A DNA stretch of 64,000 nucleotides from Oscarella lobularis (Eukaryota > Porifera > Homoscleromorpha > Homosclerophorida > Oscarellidae): assembly GCF_947507565.1 (NCBI RefSeq), contig NC_089177.1:1052648-1116647 (forward strand), written 5' to 3'. The notes under the pieces are model-generated. The model saw nothing but the letters and a program-made list of their open reading frames with translations. It did no database searches and had not been told where the DNA came from. Position 1 is the stretch's first letter; the number at the start of each line of letters is the position of its first letter. Positions 1-10,311 of this stretch are shown piece by piece. Both the position numbers and the translations under genes were made by a program.

Positions 1-285
1 CTTCAGCATGTCGACGTGGCTCGGTATGTGAACGTATCGTATCTGGCGACCGTGCACCGTAAACGTCGCGTGCGACGGGGTCGACGACGACGGCGACGGC
101 TCGTCGCCGAGCCGTCGGACTCGAGCGTCGCGCAGGCTCACGTTCATCGATCCGTCTACGTGCTCGATCACGCCGTCGATCGACGTCTCGTTGCGCAGAT
201 CGATCGTCGTGCGCTCGCCTTGAATCGACTTGAGAAGGCAGAGAAGCGTCGTTCGAAACAGGCGACGCTCCTCCGCACTCTCCAT
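1..285 (-). CDS. LSM10: LSM10 homolog, U7 snRNP Sm-like protein (5' part)
   Basis: LSm10 replaces SmD1 in the U7 snRNP ring that processes the 3' ends of replication-dependent histone pre-mRNAs. The minus strand is open from an ATG at 285 to the window edge, giving 95 residues. It starts MESAEERR, has the Sm1-type core with IDLRNETSIDGVIEHVDGSM, and ends GRQIRYVHIPSHVDMLK, which matches the GRNVRYVHIP stretch characteristic of LSm10. The acidic/serine insert between the two Sm motifs (DEPSPSSSTP) is also where LSm10 proteins vary. The C-terminal tail lies outside the window. No intron is seen in the visible part. The start is the only in-frame ATG near the N-terminus. The gene is divergent from the alpha-galactosidase gene, with 36 bp between the two start codons. 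Confidence 0.88.
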   Translation of the reverse strand, partial: MESAEERRLFRTTLLCLLKSIQGERTTIDLRNETSIDGVIEHVDGSMNVSLRDARVRRLGDEPSPSSSTPSHATFTVHGRQIRYVHIPSHVDMLK

Positions 286-321
286 CGAAATCACGTGGTG
301 CGATAACGTGATCTTCGATTC
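286..321. promoter_or_regulatory. Putative bidirectional promoter with E-box
   Basis: Only 36 bp separate the LSM10 and alpha-galactosidase start codons, so both genes must share promoter or leader sequence. It contains TCACGTGG at 291-298, a CACGTG E-box. A TCACGTGA-type core is the binding site of MiT/TFE factors that drive lysosomal genes in animals; alpha-galactosidase is lysosomal. Function is inferred only from position and motif. Confidence 0.45.
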
Positions 322-2277
322 ATGGAGTACGTGCGACTGCTTTCGCTTCTTCTTTTGCCTTATTTGGCGTCTTCTCTCAACAATGGTCTTGGGAGAACTC
401 CGCAAATGGGTTGGAACTCGTGGAATCACTTTCACTGCGGGTAAGAGTCACCGTCGCTCGTTTTTTCGCCATCGAAACGCCGCTCTATCACCCGGCGTTT
501 GCCTAGAATCAACGAGAAGCTCATAAACGACACGATCACTGCAATGCACGCATCTCCGCTGCAAAGTAAAGAGAATTTCTCAAGCCTTTCCTCCACCACG
601 CCCACCTCCCTTTCAGAGGCCGGATACAGGTACATCAACTTGGACGATTGCTGGGCCGGCACTCGAGGCTCAGATAAAATCATAGGTGAGACAAAAAAAT
701 TTTCTACACATTTTTACTGTAATTCTTTACTTATGCAGTTCCGGATCAAAAGGCTTTTCCTAATGGACTCACTGGCTTGGCGAACTATGGTAAGATTTAC
801 AGTGGTTAAAATGATAAATCTATTGTTGATTTTATTCTGTGCTGTAGCGCATTCGTTAGATCTTTTCTTCGGTTTGTACAGTGATTCCGGCAGTAAAACA
901 TGCGCAGGAAGACCGTATAATGCAAACGAAATGATCCAAAGTTCATTATTATACGTATTATTATAGGGGATCTCTTGGCTATGAGACGGAAGATGCTCAG
1001 ACGTACGCCAAATGGGTAAGATCTTATTAATAATGTATGGGATTTGAAAATGATGCTTTGTTTTTGTAGGGAGTTGACTACCTAAAAGTATGAGACAAAA
1101 AATAATGAAAACGATTCGCGTGTGACATTGATTTAGTTTGACAACTGCAACAGTGGAAAGGAATCGCCTGAAACGCGCTACCCCGTCATGACGAAAGGCA
1201 AGGCGGGGGGGCCCACCCTGCGACAAATCAAAATTGAAATATTTGTTTTTGCAGCACTCAATGCAACCGGTCATCCAATTTTCTTCTCTCTATGCGAGTG
1301 GTATGTGGAGAGAAAAGGCGATCGTGAATTGGCTAAACTGATAGCGTCGTCAGGGGCGTTGATAATCCGGCCACGTGGGCCCCCAAAGTGGGCAACAGTT
1401 GGCGCACGACGGGCGACATATCGGACAGCTGGAATAGCATGATATCGCGTGCCGATCAAAATGATAAGTGGTGGAGTTACGCCGGACCTGGAGGCTGGAA
1501 CGAGTGAGGATTTTTCTTCACTTAGGGACCACGGAGGTAATCCGCGTTTCTTATTAGTCCCGATATGTTAGAAGTTGGAAACGGGCACATGTCCACTACT
1601 GAATACATCACGCACTTCAGTCTTTGGTAAGAATAATCCACGTAGCTGCCTCTTTATGAATAGGGGATATTTTCTCTTGAGGTGCCTGATGAAAGCTCCA
1701 CTGCTGATTGGCTGCGACATAACGAATTTATCCAACGACACTTTGATGATTCTAACTAACGAAGAAGCAATTGCTGTAAATCAAGGTAAACATTCATTGA
1801 ACACACGCACGCACGCACGCATATACAAGTCAGTAGTACAGTCTGTAGATAAAACGAGGTGTCTGCTAATAGAGTTATTTACTACGCATTTTTATTCTTC
1901 AGACACTCTTTAGCCTGACATTTGATCTTTGGTTGTAGATTCTATGGGGGTCCAGGGTCACAAGGTAATGAGCAATAATAGTTTGGAGGTGTGGGCTGGC
2001 CCTCTGTCGGGCAACGCTGTCGCCGGTATTTTTCTTAACCGCGGCAACAAAACAGATGACATCACGGCCGACTTCAAGCTTTTTAATGTGACGTCAAAGT
2101 CGGCAAATTTCAGAGACTTGTGGCAGCACAAGGCACGTCGTATACAGTAGTAAGAAGTTGAGGGAATCAATGAAATGCATATTTATATAGGATTTGGGTT
2201 CGTTCTCGAGCAGTTTTACTGCTCACGGCGTCCCGTCTCATGGCGTGATGTTCGTCAAAATCACACCTTCTTCATAA
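322..2277 (+). CDS. GH27 alpha-galactosidase / alpha-N-acetylgalactosaminidase
   Basis: Lysosomal or secreted glycosidase that removes terminal alpha-galactose or alpha-GalNAc. The start at 322 gives a signal peptide ([18 protein letters not shown]) followed by the GH27 opening [17 protein letters not shown] can follow about twelve exons joined by short introns. Conserved steps in order are INLDDCW, LYSDSG with TCAGRPGSLGYE, the nucleophile motif YLKFDNC (Asp about 146), the acid/base segment [12 protein letters not shown] (Asp about 201, R-x3-D), [17 protein letters not shown], and [15 protein letters not shown]. The last exon ends [12 protein letters not shown] then TAA at 2275-2277. Two introns appear to use GC donors (after MTK near 1198, and after HK near 2135). 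The length of about 400 residues fits the family. I cannot separate GLA from NAGA specificity by eye. All catalytic residues are present. Confidence 0.92.
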
Positions 2278-2744
2278 GCGGACGATTTTTTGATTTGCGA
2301 TGCTTTTTTTGAAATTGTCTTTTTCAGCTTTCTGTTGCTGTCTTTGCTGAGTCGTCTCGTGGCACTTGCTGGCAAATAGACGTGTTCAAATGCACCATCG
2401 TTTTTTCCTTAAGGCAAGAACCAAGGTAGATAGGAAGGTTTGTGAAGGTTCTAGGGACACATGCCATAGAGCATAAATGGTGACAGACTCCTCCCTCCCT
2501 CCCCCATAGGCCGTCTTTACACTGCACACTTAATCACAGTTTATTTTTCCAGTACATTTTCGAAATGTTGAAACTCTCTTAGTCTAACAAACATCTAATC
2601 AATTTCAATCATGGTCAATAGTTTCTCTCTCTGAGTCTATGCACTCGTATAATTTATTATTCATCCAAAACTAAGAATCTACAAAGAAGGAGATTTCGCT
2701 CAGAGAAAAAAAGTTCATTGGTTGCACGTTGGCGAAACAAGAAA
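2278..2744. other. Convergent intergenic region
   Basis: This lies between the 3' ends of the alpha-galactosidase and ARID5-like genes. It is AT-rich and has no convincing reading frame, repeat or RNA gene. It probably holds the 3' UTRs of both genes. Confidence 0.6.
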
Positions 2745-3948
2745 TCACGACGACTGAGTCTCGTCCATCTTAACGTGCCTTTCGTACGCAAGCAAGTACC
2801 TAGTTGAAACAGTAGAGACAAAGGCGCGCAGAAAAGTATTAGAGAGCGTACTTCTCGTAGTGTTGTTTGGCCGAGCTGGCAGCACTACTAACAGCCGTGG
2901 GCGCCGCTATTTGTGCATAAACGTCACGCCACAGCTTGCATTTGGTCACCTGAAAAAACAATTGATTACATAGGGAGAAATAACGTGTATTCTATACCTC
3001 GTTGTAGCCACCCAGATGTTGGATGCAATTGAAAAACTCATAGAGATTAACTACCAAAAACAAAAAGAAGCCCCTTTCGAAACGACACAAACTCGACGCC
3101 CGCGTCTCCTCACCGCGTTGAAATCCCATTCGCGGCAGCGGATTCACACTCAGCCGTTTCTCGGAGAGAAATTGACCCAACGAATCCATGAACTGCTGTT
3201 CCAAATCTTCATCGCCCCACGTCGGCGTCCGCTTTGACGCCTAGAAGACGGACTCCGCATAGAAGCGGCAAACAAAAAAAGAACAGTCGACGTACCGCGT
3301 GATCCCCGTCGTCAAAAGAACCGCGCCGCCTTCGCCGCGCCCCGGTCGTCTCCTTGACGAAAGTCGGCACTAAGACCAAAGCAAAAAAAACGAAACAATA
3401 GACGACTACGATTTTCCGTCCCGTTTCCGGGACCACCGACCTTGCACCGCCGTCGTCACGCCGAGCTTCAACAAGGCGGGATTTTTAAACTGAAAACGAC
3501 AGAACATGATTCTCGTGTTGGGACGCGATACGCGTATTCCGATCAGTTCCCCGACGGCGGGATTGCGCCACACGCACGCGCGCGCGTGCAGCCGACGCAC
3601 GAGCGCCTTATAACGACAATACCGCATGCAACTCGTCACGACAATCGACGGCATTGCCGTCGCCTTGGCGTAACAAGCGGCAATCGAAAACAGCTGCATT
3701 ATATCCCTATGAACGACGGCCATCGTTCGTCGCGCCGTCGTCTCGTCTCTCGCGTCGTCCTCGTCGTCGTCTTTCGGCTTTCGCGGTCGACCGCGACCCC
3801 GTCGACGTCGTCGTTTATCCGGTACGACTTCTGGCGCTGCCTTTGCCACTGTCGTCACGTTTGAAGGATTGTCTTTAGGCAATTCACGCGGCGTTATCAT
3901 CGTCATCGTTCTTCTTGTCACTGTTTCTACGTCATTTTCCGTCGTCGT

Positions 3949-3985
<37 letters not shown>

Positions 3986-4008
3986 ATCGTCTCTATGCCG
4001 TCTTCTGA

Positions 4009-4067
<59 letters not shown>

Positions 4068-5402
4068 TCGTCGTTTCTATGCCGTTTTCCGTCGGTACAA
4101 CAACTCGGTTTAAAGTGTCCTCATTCGCGGGAATCGTTATTTCGTCTTCGTCCTGGCTTTCTTCTGCTGCCGCCGCCGCCGCTGCCGCCGCTGCTGCCGC
4201 CGCCGCTGCCAGTTCGGCTTCTTTCTTCAGTCTCTTCTTTCTTCGTTTCTGATATTTTGCCTTTTTAATCAATCGATGGAAATCGGGAGCGATGCCGCCA
4301 GCTCGTCGCGTCCTACGTGTCTTTCTTTTTTTTATCGGGGCCAACTCGAGCAAATGGACCGGCGAGGATACATCATCATCCTCGCTTTCATAGGCCGTGA
4401 AACCAGAGGCAAAAAGAAACGTGTCGTCTTTACGCATCGTTCGGCCGACGTCATTGGAATTGCCAAAAAACGGACGCGACGGCGCCGCCTCGGATCGCCT
4501 TGGCAACTCGTCATCAAGACTGGAAGCAGCGCTTCCGTGACCGTCGTCTGTTGCTGTCGTCCTAGCAACAGCGACTTCATTTTCCGTCGTCGTCGTCGTC
4601 GTCGTCGTCGTCGACGTCGTCGTTTCATCCAATTCGGATTTTCGAGACCATTCGGGGGGATAGACGGCGAGAATTCCAACGCGCCAAACGGGAACCATTT
4701 GAGCACGAAGATGCCATTCGACCACCTCCGAGTTTCGAATGATAACCGTACGATTCCACAATAGAAGTTCGTCCTAAGAAAGGGGAAAACCGTCAGTAGT
4801 ATCATCTAATGTATTAGCACGCGGGTCACGAGGTATTTATAAATCAAAGAGAAGAAAATCGCCCTTCTCTAATGAAATCATTGATATTAAACGCGAAAAA
4901 CAAACTAACAGACGACCCTCCAAAAATCAAAATCGCAAAAAAACGTCGAAACAGGCAAAGAAAAGAAAAATCGAAGCGAACCTGCCCGTGATGATACAGA
5001 CGTCCTTTCGGCGTGTCCTCGGGCCGATAATAGAGCCGTCCCGCGGTCAACATGCGCCCGTTGCTCACTTTCTCCCATAGGGTGTGAATTTGCAGTACAC
5101 ATACGGGCGCTTCGCGCGAGGGCTTGATGAGAAAGCGTCCGCCGAGTCTGTACCGACGCTCCGCAGCTCCGTACGTGCACCGAAAGGCCCGATAAAATCT
5201 CACCGTCGAGTCGCCGCCGAGTGGCGGGCCGAGCCACTGAAACGAGAAGGGAATTTCGCGTTGAAAATCAAAAGCGCCGCGTCGCGACGCCAATGCGAGC
5301 GCGCGAACGGGGTCGATTCGGGCAGTAAAATCGTTTGCTCGTGCTCGTGGATACTCGGCTTGACGCGGTCGGTCTTCTTACCTCGAACGTAAGGGAGGAC
5401 AT
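2745..5402 (-). CDS. ARID5-like protein (BAH-like + ARID DNA-binding)
   Basis: Chromatin factor related to vertebrate ARID5A/B. A short first exon (5402-5382, MSSLTFE) splices to WLGPPLGGDSTVRFYRAF at 5236, matching the N-terminal BAH-like region of ARID5B, including LYYRPEDTPKGR. A large exon follows with low-complexity Thr, Ala and Pro tracts and acidic/basic linkers, then a conserved CMRYCRYKALVRRL block that ARID5B also has before its ARID. The ARID is split over exons: EEQFMDSLGQFLSEKR-like sequence, LPRMGFQRVNLYEFF, LGGYNE, VTKCKLWRDVY, HYEKYLLAYER. The protein stops only about 12 residues after the ARID (KMDETQSS, TGA at 2745-2747), so the long C-terminal region of vertebrate ARID5B is absent. 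The Thr and Ala runs come from CGT/GTC and GCC/GCT microsatellites at about 3943-4077 and 4165-4208. Exon calls are by eye; the first exon is the least certain. Confidence 0.82.
3940..4210. repeat. Coding trinucleotide microsatellites
   Basis: Runs of GTC/CGT (about 3943-3965 and 4009-4070), GGC (3966-3985) and GCC/GCT (4165-4208) lie inside the long ARID5-like exon. On the coding strand they give poly-Thr, poly-Pro and poly-Ala. A related GTC run is at about 4578-4618. They are frame-neutral triplet repeats and are likely length-polymorphic. Confidence 0.9.
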
Positions 5403-5633
5403 TGATCGTCTTTGGTCCCGCTCTCTTTGCCGTGTCTCGCTGCGCGTGCGTACAACGCTGGGCGTGGTCAATGGGCAATTGTGCGTTTCTATCGCATTCA
5501 TAGAGGAAGTGTCAGAATGAAAGAAACTTGTTTACAATTTTTTTGATCTTTTTTTATTGTCTTGCAGGCTCCGGCCTATCTTTGTTGATGACGTATAAGC
5601 GCCCTGGTCCAACGCGCGTTAAGTCTGAAAAGA

Positions 5634-6325
5634 ATGAACGCTTTGTCGTCGTACGAAATCGTTTCGGATCAGTTGAGAGACTTGGCGTTGCTTTCCAATC
5701 ATTCTCATACCGTCGACTTGGTCGGTTGCGCGCTACAGTTCTTTCTTTCGTGCGTATCGAAGTTTCGTCCTCTTTAGGAGGCGAGAAACGAAGCAAACGC
5801 GCAAGCAACAGCGCTAAATGATCGATTACAGGTCTTTTAAAAGTCACGTCATATTTAGGTTCGTTTGGATGCGCTTCTTTAGTCAGAAATCGAAGCTCAT
5901 CGCGAGACGAGACGACAATTGGATCAATGCAAGACGAAATTGAATTTCGCTTTGGGAGAAATCGACGTTCTGAATCGGCGTCTCAAAGAGACGGAAGTCG
6001 ATTTCACGCAAAAGTGCGGAGAAGTTGAAGATCGAGTTGCAATTGAATTAGAGGAGAAGATTTCATTGGCTACTAAATGCGAAGGTGAGAACCGACGCCT
6101 TATTTGCTGTTTGCTTGTAACTTTTTTTCAAAAGAATTGGCCTCTCGGTGTCGAAAGCAAGAGGCTTCTCTGAGAGAGAAAGATTCAGTTATTGACGATT
6201 TGAAGAGGAGAGGGATGAAGGAGCGGGAAACTTATAAGCGAAAGATTGAAGACATGGAAGTGAAAATGCAGCAGGAAGTTTACATTGCTCAGACAAATCG
6301 GAAGGGAAAAGGCAAAGGAAAATAA
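5634..6325 (+). CDS. SPATA24-like coiled-coil protein
   Basis: SPATA24 (T6441) is a small coiled-coil protein known from vertebrate spermatogenesis and binds DNA and TBP-like factors there. Four exons fit: 5634-5720 (MNALSSYEIVSDQLRDLALL), 5778-5831 (EARNEANAQATALNDRLQ), 5883-6084, and 6135-6325. The third exon carries KLNFALGEIDVL, close to the vertebrate KLQFALGEVEVL. The fourth continues ASRCRKQEASLREKDSVIDDL and ends KMQQEVYIAQTNRKGKGKGK then TAA. The C-terminal half aligns well with SPATA24; the N-terminal exons are weaker, and the 5832 donor (GTCTTT) is poor. The length of about 175-180 residues is near that of the family. Pieces of this gene recur through the tandem array to its right, so it probably lay at the edge of the original duplicated unit. 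Confidence 0.7.
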
Positions 6326-6401
6326 AAAAGGTATAAAAAAAGTACAGTATAGATTTTATTCTCAACAAAAACTGGGGGTCCCTTCCTTTGTGAGACTGAG
6401 C

Positions 6402-7175
6402 TCATATGTATCCTCCAAACCAGAACTGCGTAGTCGATTGTGGAGACGATGTGCAGCTGAATTGTGGATTGGTATATTGATAGTGTCCCCAGTTGTCCTC
6501 ACTACTAACAGCGTCGGGCGTCGCTTTTATTTCACATGATGGTTTGGAGCTGTCATGATGGAGGTGATTGTTCTGCCAGAAAGGAACTGTAAGTGAAAAT
6601 TCTAGTCGTCCTCGTAATTGTATTAGTTCTACGGGTATGCACGTTCCACTTCCTATGAACTTGACGGGGTTGAGTTCGCTCATTTTGACTCTGACGTAAT
6701 CTTTATAGTTGATTCCCACTTGAGGGAAATTGCATGCGGCTCTCCAATGTGTAGACCTTCCGGCCAGTCGCGTCATTCTATTCTTTGTCAAACGATAATA
6801 ATCCCAACGAGGAGAGTTTTCACTGACAGGAAAATTTTGCGTGAATGAGTATTTGTGAAATCCTTTAGCGTTATACTCAAGAGCGAAGGACTCAACGAGA
6901 GTGTAGGCAGCGCCCACTTCAGAATTGATGTCGCAGAAGACTGTGTAGCGTTCAACGCCGTCGTCGATTACGTAGTAGCCACAACGAGTTGCTCCGTGCT
7001 TCATGTGATCAAGACAGGACCTGGCCGTGTAATTCACAGCCACAAAGGGAACAGGATTGCATCCGCATGAAGGAAATTGTTTCGGGCAGTTTGCCTTCTT
7101 TTGGGTGACAGCATCCAATATTCCAAAGAGCATACAGCAGCTGAGAAGTAGCGTTGATGAGCGGTGAGATAGCAT
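6402..7175 (-). CDS. Secreted fibrinogen-C-like protein, array copy A (one exon)
   Basis: Uncharacterised secreted protein of 257 residues in a single exon. The signal peptide is MLSHRSSTLLLSCCMLFGILDA. It is followed by a short Cys-rich neck (CPKQFPSCGCNP), an N-glycosylation site (NYT), then SCLDHMKHGATRCGYYV and YTVFCDINSEVGAAYTLVE. This arrangement resembles the first subdomain of fibrinogen C domains (SC..I...G...G.Y.I....VYCDM...GGWTLV). The rest (RSTHWRAACNFPQVG, SEDNWGHY, STTQFWFGGYI) is the family's own conserved core. No calcium-site or ligand-pocket motif could be identified. Stop at 6402. Function unknown; a secreted recognition or structural role is possible but unproven. Confidence 0.85.
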   Translation of the reverse strand: MLSHRSSTLLLSCCMLFGILDAVTQKKANCPKQFPSCGCNPVPFVAVNYTARSCLDHMKHGATRCGYYVIDDGVERYTVFCDINSEVGAAYTLVESFALEYNAKGFHKYSFTQNFPVSENSPRWDYYRLTKNRMTRLAGRSTHWRAACNFPQVGINYKDYVRVKMSELNPVKFIGSGTCIPVELIQLRGRLEFSLTVPFWQNNHLHHDSSKPSCEIKATPDAVSSEDNWGHYQYTNPQFSCTSSPQSTTQFWFGGYI

Positions 7176-7737
7176 CCTCGGTATAGTTGAATTACGATTT
7201 GAACTGGCTAACTAGAGGTGGTCTTTGGTCCTTATATCGAGTCGATAAAACCTTTTAGTTACGTAACGTCGGTTTTAGAGAGTCTTAAGTCACGGTATCT
7301 CACTAACTGTCGCGTTTTAGGCATTACAACCATCACGTGCGTTGGCCCAACGAGCGGATTGATTAAGCGGAAAGTATAGTCTCATCCTTTAACCCGTCTT
7401 CATCGTGGAGTTACTCACGGCTCAAATTTGCTATGAAGAGGCATCGCTGACAGCTACGGCGACGAGCCGCAGCCTCTGCTGTGGTCACGTGCAATGAAAC
7501 AGACGATTCAAGCTAGTCGCCGCTATAATACCCGCTATATATATATAGAGGCCTCTGATCAAGCCAGGCAGAATTGAGAGCAAAATGGTGTACGTAAAAC
7601 GTTAGTATAGTCAATGACAACCACAGACATGGAGATGAAAATGCAGAAGTTATCTTGGGTCAGACAAACCAAAAGACGAGTAAGAAAAAGGGTAAAAGAT
7701 TTAGTTTCACCTTGGGTCCTTTTTCGTGGAACCGAGC
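7176..7737. promoter_or_regulatory. Duplicated spacer: shared promoter block of the array
   Basis: This stretch upstream of copy A recurs almost unchanged upstream of copies B (8521-8800) and E (14161-14470). Recurrent elements are TTAGTTACGTAACGTCGG or its variant, the sequence around GGCATTACAA, and CACGTGC boxes (about 7332 and 7483). The TTACGTAA and CACGTGC sites are candidate bZIP and bHLH sites. The right end (7622-7700) is a decayed SPATA24 last exon. Confidence 0.55.
7622..7700 (+). pseudogene. SPATA24 last-exon remnant 1
   Basis: About 75 bp resembling the 3' end of the SPATA24-like gene at 6250-6325 (GACATGGAGATGAAAATGCA and the following CAGACAAA). The Lys/Gly-coding tail is altered and a deletion breaks the frame. 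It sits immediately downstream of copy B, just as the intact gene sits next to copy A, which shows that the duplicated unit included this tail. Confidence 0.7.
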
Positions 7738-8520
7738 TTATATGTATCCTCCAAACCAGAACTGTGTAGTTGACTGTGGGGACGATGAGCAGCTGAATTT
7801 AGGATTGGTTCTACCGTAGTGTCCCCAGTTGTCCTCACTACTAACAGCGTTGGGTGTGGCTCTCATTCCGCACAAGTTTAATGAACTATCATGGTGAAGG
7901 TGCCAAACGTTTTCTTTTTGCCAGAATGCGACGGTTAATGGAAATTCTAGTCGTCCTCGTACCTGTATTAGTTCTACGGGTATGCACGTTCCACTTCCTA
8001 TGAACTTGACCGGGTTGAGTTCGCTCATTTTGATTCTGACGTAATCTTTATAGTTGATTCCCACTTGAGGGAAATTGCATGCGGCTCTCCAATGCGTAGA
8101 CCTTCCGGCCAGTCGCGTCATTCTATCCTTTGTCAAGCGATAATAATCCCAACGAGGAGAGTTTTCATTGACAGGAAAATTTTGCGTGAATGAGTATTTG
8201 TGAAATCCTTTAGCGTTATACTCAAAAGCGAAGGACTCAACAAGAGTGTAGGCGGCGCCCACTTCAGAATTGATGTCGCAGAAGACTGTGTAGCGTTCAA
8301 CGCCGTCGTTGATTACGTAGTAGCCACAACGAGTTGCTCCGTGCTTCATGTGATCGAGACAAGACCTGGCCGTGTAATTCACAGCCACAAAAGGAACAGG
8401 ATTGCATCCGCATGAAGGAAATTGTTTCGGGCAGTTTGCCTTCTTTTGGGCAACAGCATCCAATATTCCAAAGAGCATACAGCAGCTGAGAAGTAGCGTT
8501 GATGAGCGGTGAGATAGCAT
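7738..8520 (-). CDS. Secreted fibrinogen-C-like protein, array copy B (one exon)
   Basis: Intact 260-residue paralog of copy A. The signal peptide is identical (MLSHRSSTLLLSCCMLFGIL) and most of the body is the same. Differences cluster near the C-terminus (FWQKENVWHLHHDSS, LNLCGMRATP), where A has FWQNNHLHHDSS. The promoter block matches that of A. The near identity shows a recent duplication or gene conversion. Confidence 0.85.
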   Translation of the reverse strand: MLSHRSSTLLLSCCMLFGILDAVAQKKANCPKQFPSCGCNPVPFVAVNYTARSCLDHMKHGATRCGYYVINDGVERYTVFCDINSEVGAAYTLVESFAFEYNAKGFHKYSFTQNFPVNENSPRWDYYRLTKDRMTRLAGRSTHWRAACNFPQVGINYKDYVRIKMSELNPVKFIGSGTCIPVELIQVRGRLEFPLTVAFWQKENVWHLHHDSSLNLCGMRATPNAVSSEDNWGHYGRTNPKFSCSSSPQSTTQFWFGGYI

Positions 8521-8834
8521 CCTTGGTATAGTTGAATTAGAATCTGAACTGGCTAACTAGAGGAGTCCTTGGTCCTTATATCGAGTCGATTAAACCTTTT
8601 CGTTACGTAATGTCTGTTTTAGAGAGTATTAAGTCACGGTATCTCACTAACTGTCGCGTTTTAGGCATTACAACGATCACGTGCGTTGGTTCAACGAGCG
8701 GATCAACCGGGAAGTATAGTGTCATCCTTTGACTCGTCTTCATCGCGGAGTACTCAATATCTCACGGTTCAAATTTGCAGTTGTGGTCACGTGCAAAGGA
8801 ACAGACGATTCAGAGAGTAATATTAGTATAGTCA
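8521..8834. promoter_or_regulatory. Shared promoter block upstream of copy B
   Basis: A near copy of the 7176-7500 block, including GGCATTACAACGATCACGTG and a second CACGTGC at about 8790. No coding frame seen. Confidence 0.5.
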
Positions 8835-8932
8835 CCACAGACATGGAGATGAAAATGCAGCTGGACGTTAACATCGTGCAGACAAATCAAAAAGACAAAA
8901 GAACAGGCAAAGAAGACAAAGGTAGACTTCGT
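8835..8932 (+). pseudogene. SPATA24 last-exon remnant 2
   Basis: Resembles the final exon of the SPATA24-like gene (ACATGGAGATGAAAATGCAG, then GTGCAGACAAATCAAAAAGA). No upstream exons are present, so it cannot be a gene. It lies next to the 3' end of copy C. Confidence 0.7.
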
Positions 8933-8970
8933 TTTAACAAGACCTTGGATCTTTCCCCGTGGAACTGAGC

Positions 8971-9789
8971 TCATATGTATCCTCCAAACCAGAACTGTGT
9001 AGTTGACTGTGGAGACGACGTGCAGCTGAATTTTGGATTGATAGCTCCATAGCCTCCCCAGTTGTCCTCACTACTAACAGCGTTGGGTGTGTTTTTCATT
9101 TCACATAATTTTGAGGCGCTGTCATGGTGGAGGTGACTATTGCTCTGCCAGAAAGGAGCTGTAAGTGAAAATTCTAGTCGTCCTCGTAATTGTATTAGTT
9201 CTACGGATATGCACGTCCCACTTCCTGTGAACTTCATTGGGTTGAGTTCGCTCATTTTGACTCTGACGTAATCTTTATAGTTGATTCCCACTTGTGGGAA
9301 ATTGCATGCGGCTCTCCAATGCGTAGACCTTCCGGCCAGTCGCGTCATTTTGTCCTTTGACAAACGATAATAGTCCCAACGAGGAGAGTTTTCATTGACG
9401 GGGAAACTCTGAGTAAATGAGTATTTGTGGAATCCTTTCTTGTTGTACTGAAGAGCAAAGGACTCAACGAGAGTATAAGCAGCTCCTACTTCCGAGTTGA
9501 TGTCACAGAAGACTGTGTATTGTACTTCGCCGTCGTTGATGACGTAGAGGCCGCAATGAGAAGCTCCGTGCTTCATGTGATCTAGACAGGACTTGGCCGT
9601 GTAATTGTGAGCAATAATGGGAAAGGGATTGTTTCCACATATTGCCTTAATTAATTAATCGTAATCATACCATTTGGTGACAAGTAGTAAGTCTATACAT
9701 TGTACCTTGTCTTTAGAGTCGTCAACGGGAGTTGCTGGCTTTGCTGTGATAGCTTGGAGCAGGAAAGCAAGCAGCAGGCGAGAGAACAT
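8971..9789 (-). CDS. Secreted fibrinogen-C-like protein, array copy C (two exons)
   Basis: Second structural type of the family. Exon 1 (from ATG at 9789) encodes the signal peptide MFSRLLLAFLLQAITA and a short linker ending DSKDK. The donor is GTACAATG and the acceptor lies in the TTAATTAATTAAG run near 9650. Exon 2 begins AICGNNPFPIIAHNYTAKSC, so the CPxxFPSCGCNP neck of copies A, B and E is replaced. The body matches the others (MKHGASHCGLYV, VFCDINSEVGAAYTLVE, THWRAACNFPQVG, QFWFGGYI). Stop at 8971. The splice is inferred from the same layout in D, F and G. Confidence 0.8.
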
Positions 9790-9954
9790 GACCTTTAGTG
9801 TGGCAGGTGAGATTGATGTGCTGGCAGTGTGCGAACGCCGTCGTATATATATGTGCACTAAAGCAAAGTAAACACCCGTGTTTTGTCCTTTTCCGGCTTC
9901 CGTCCTGCACACATCCGTATTATCCTTTTGTTCGCGCGTGCCGAGGGTTCTCTA

Positions 9955-10311
9955 GAGGAGAGAAGATACAGTAGGCACCGAACGTAATAGACTATATAGT
10001 GGCGAGTGAAACATGCGTACGTACTATGTCTCTGCCTTGTACAGCTATCAATGTAATGAGGTTTCCACCCCTACCTTGGGATAACGTTGCGAGGAGCCGT
10101 CGAGCCCGTACTGATGCATGATTCGCGTCATTTCCTTCGAACCGGCGTCGGTATTGGGATACAGAAAGAGCGTCGAACGATCGAACTCGATGACCGTCTC
10201 GACGACGATCTGAAACATTTTGAGCGAACTCTGCAAATCGGTCGTCACGGGATGCTGAATGACGATGATAAACTGTTCGGGATTGAGCTGATACCGTTCG
10301 CAGAGGCGCAC
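9955..10311 (-). pseudogene. GNE fragment, inverted half
   Basis: The reverse complement of this stretch matches GNE 19118-19478: the end of exon 2 ([20 protein letters not shown] to SSQRYPK) plus the whole following intron, including TATATAGTCTATTACGTTCG. Coding identity is high, but it has no start and no upstream exons. It joins directly to a forward GNE piece at 10312, so it is half of a rearranged duplicate. Confidence 0.88.

Noticed and set aside
3869-4268. Poly-Val and poly-Ser frames on the plus strand
   Set aside because: Products of the GTC/GCC microsatellite read on the opposite strand of the ARID5-like exon.
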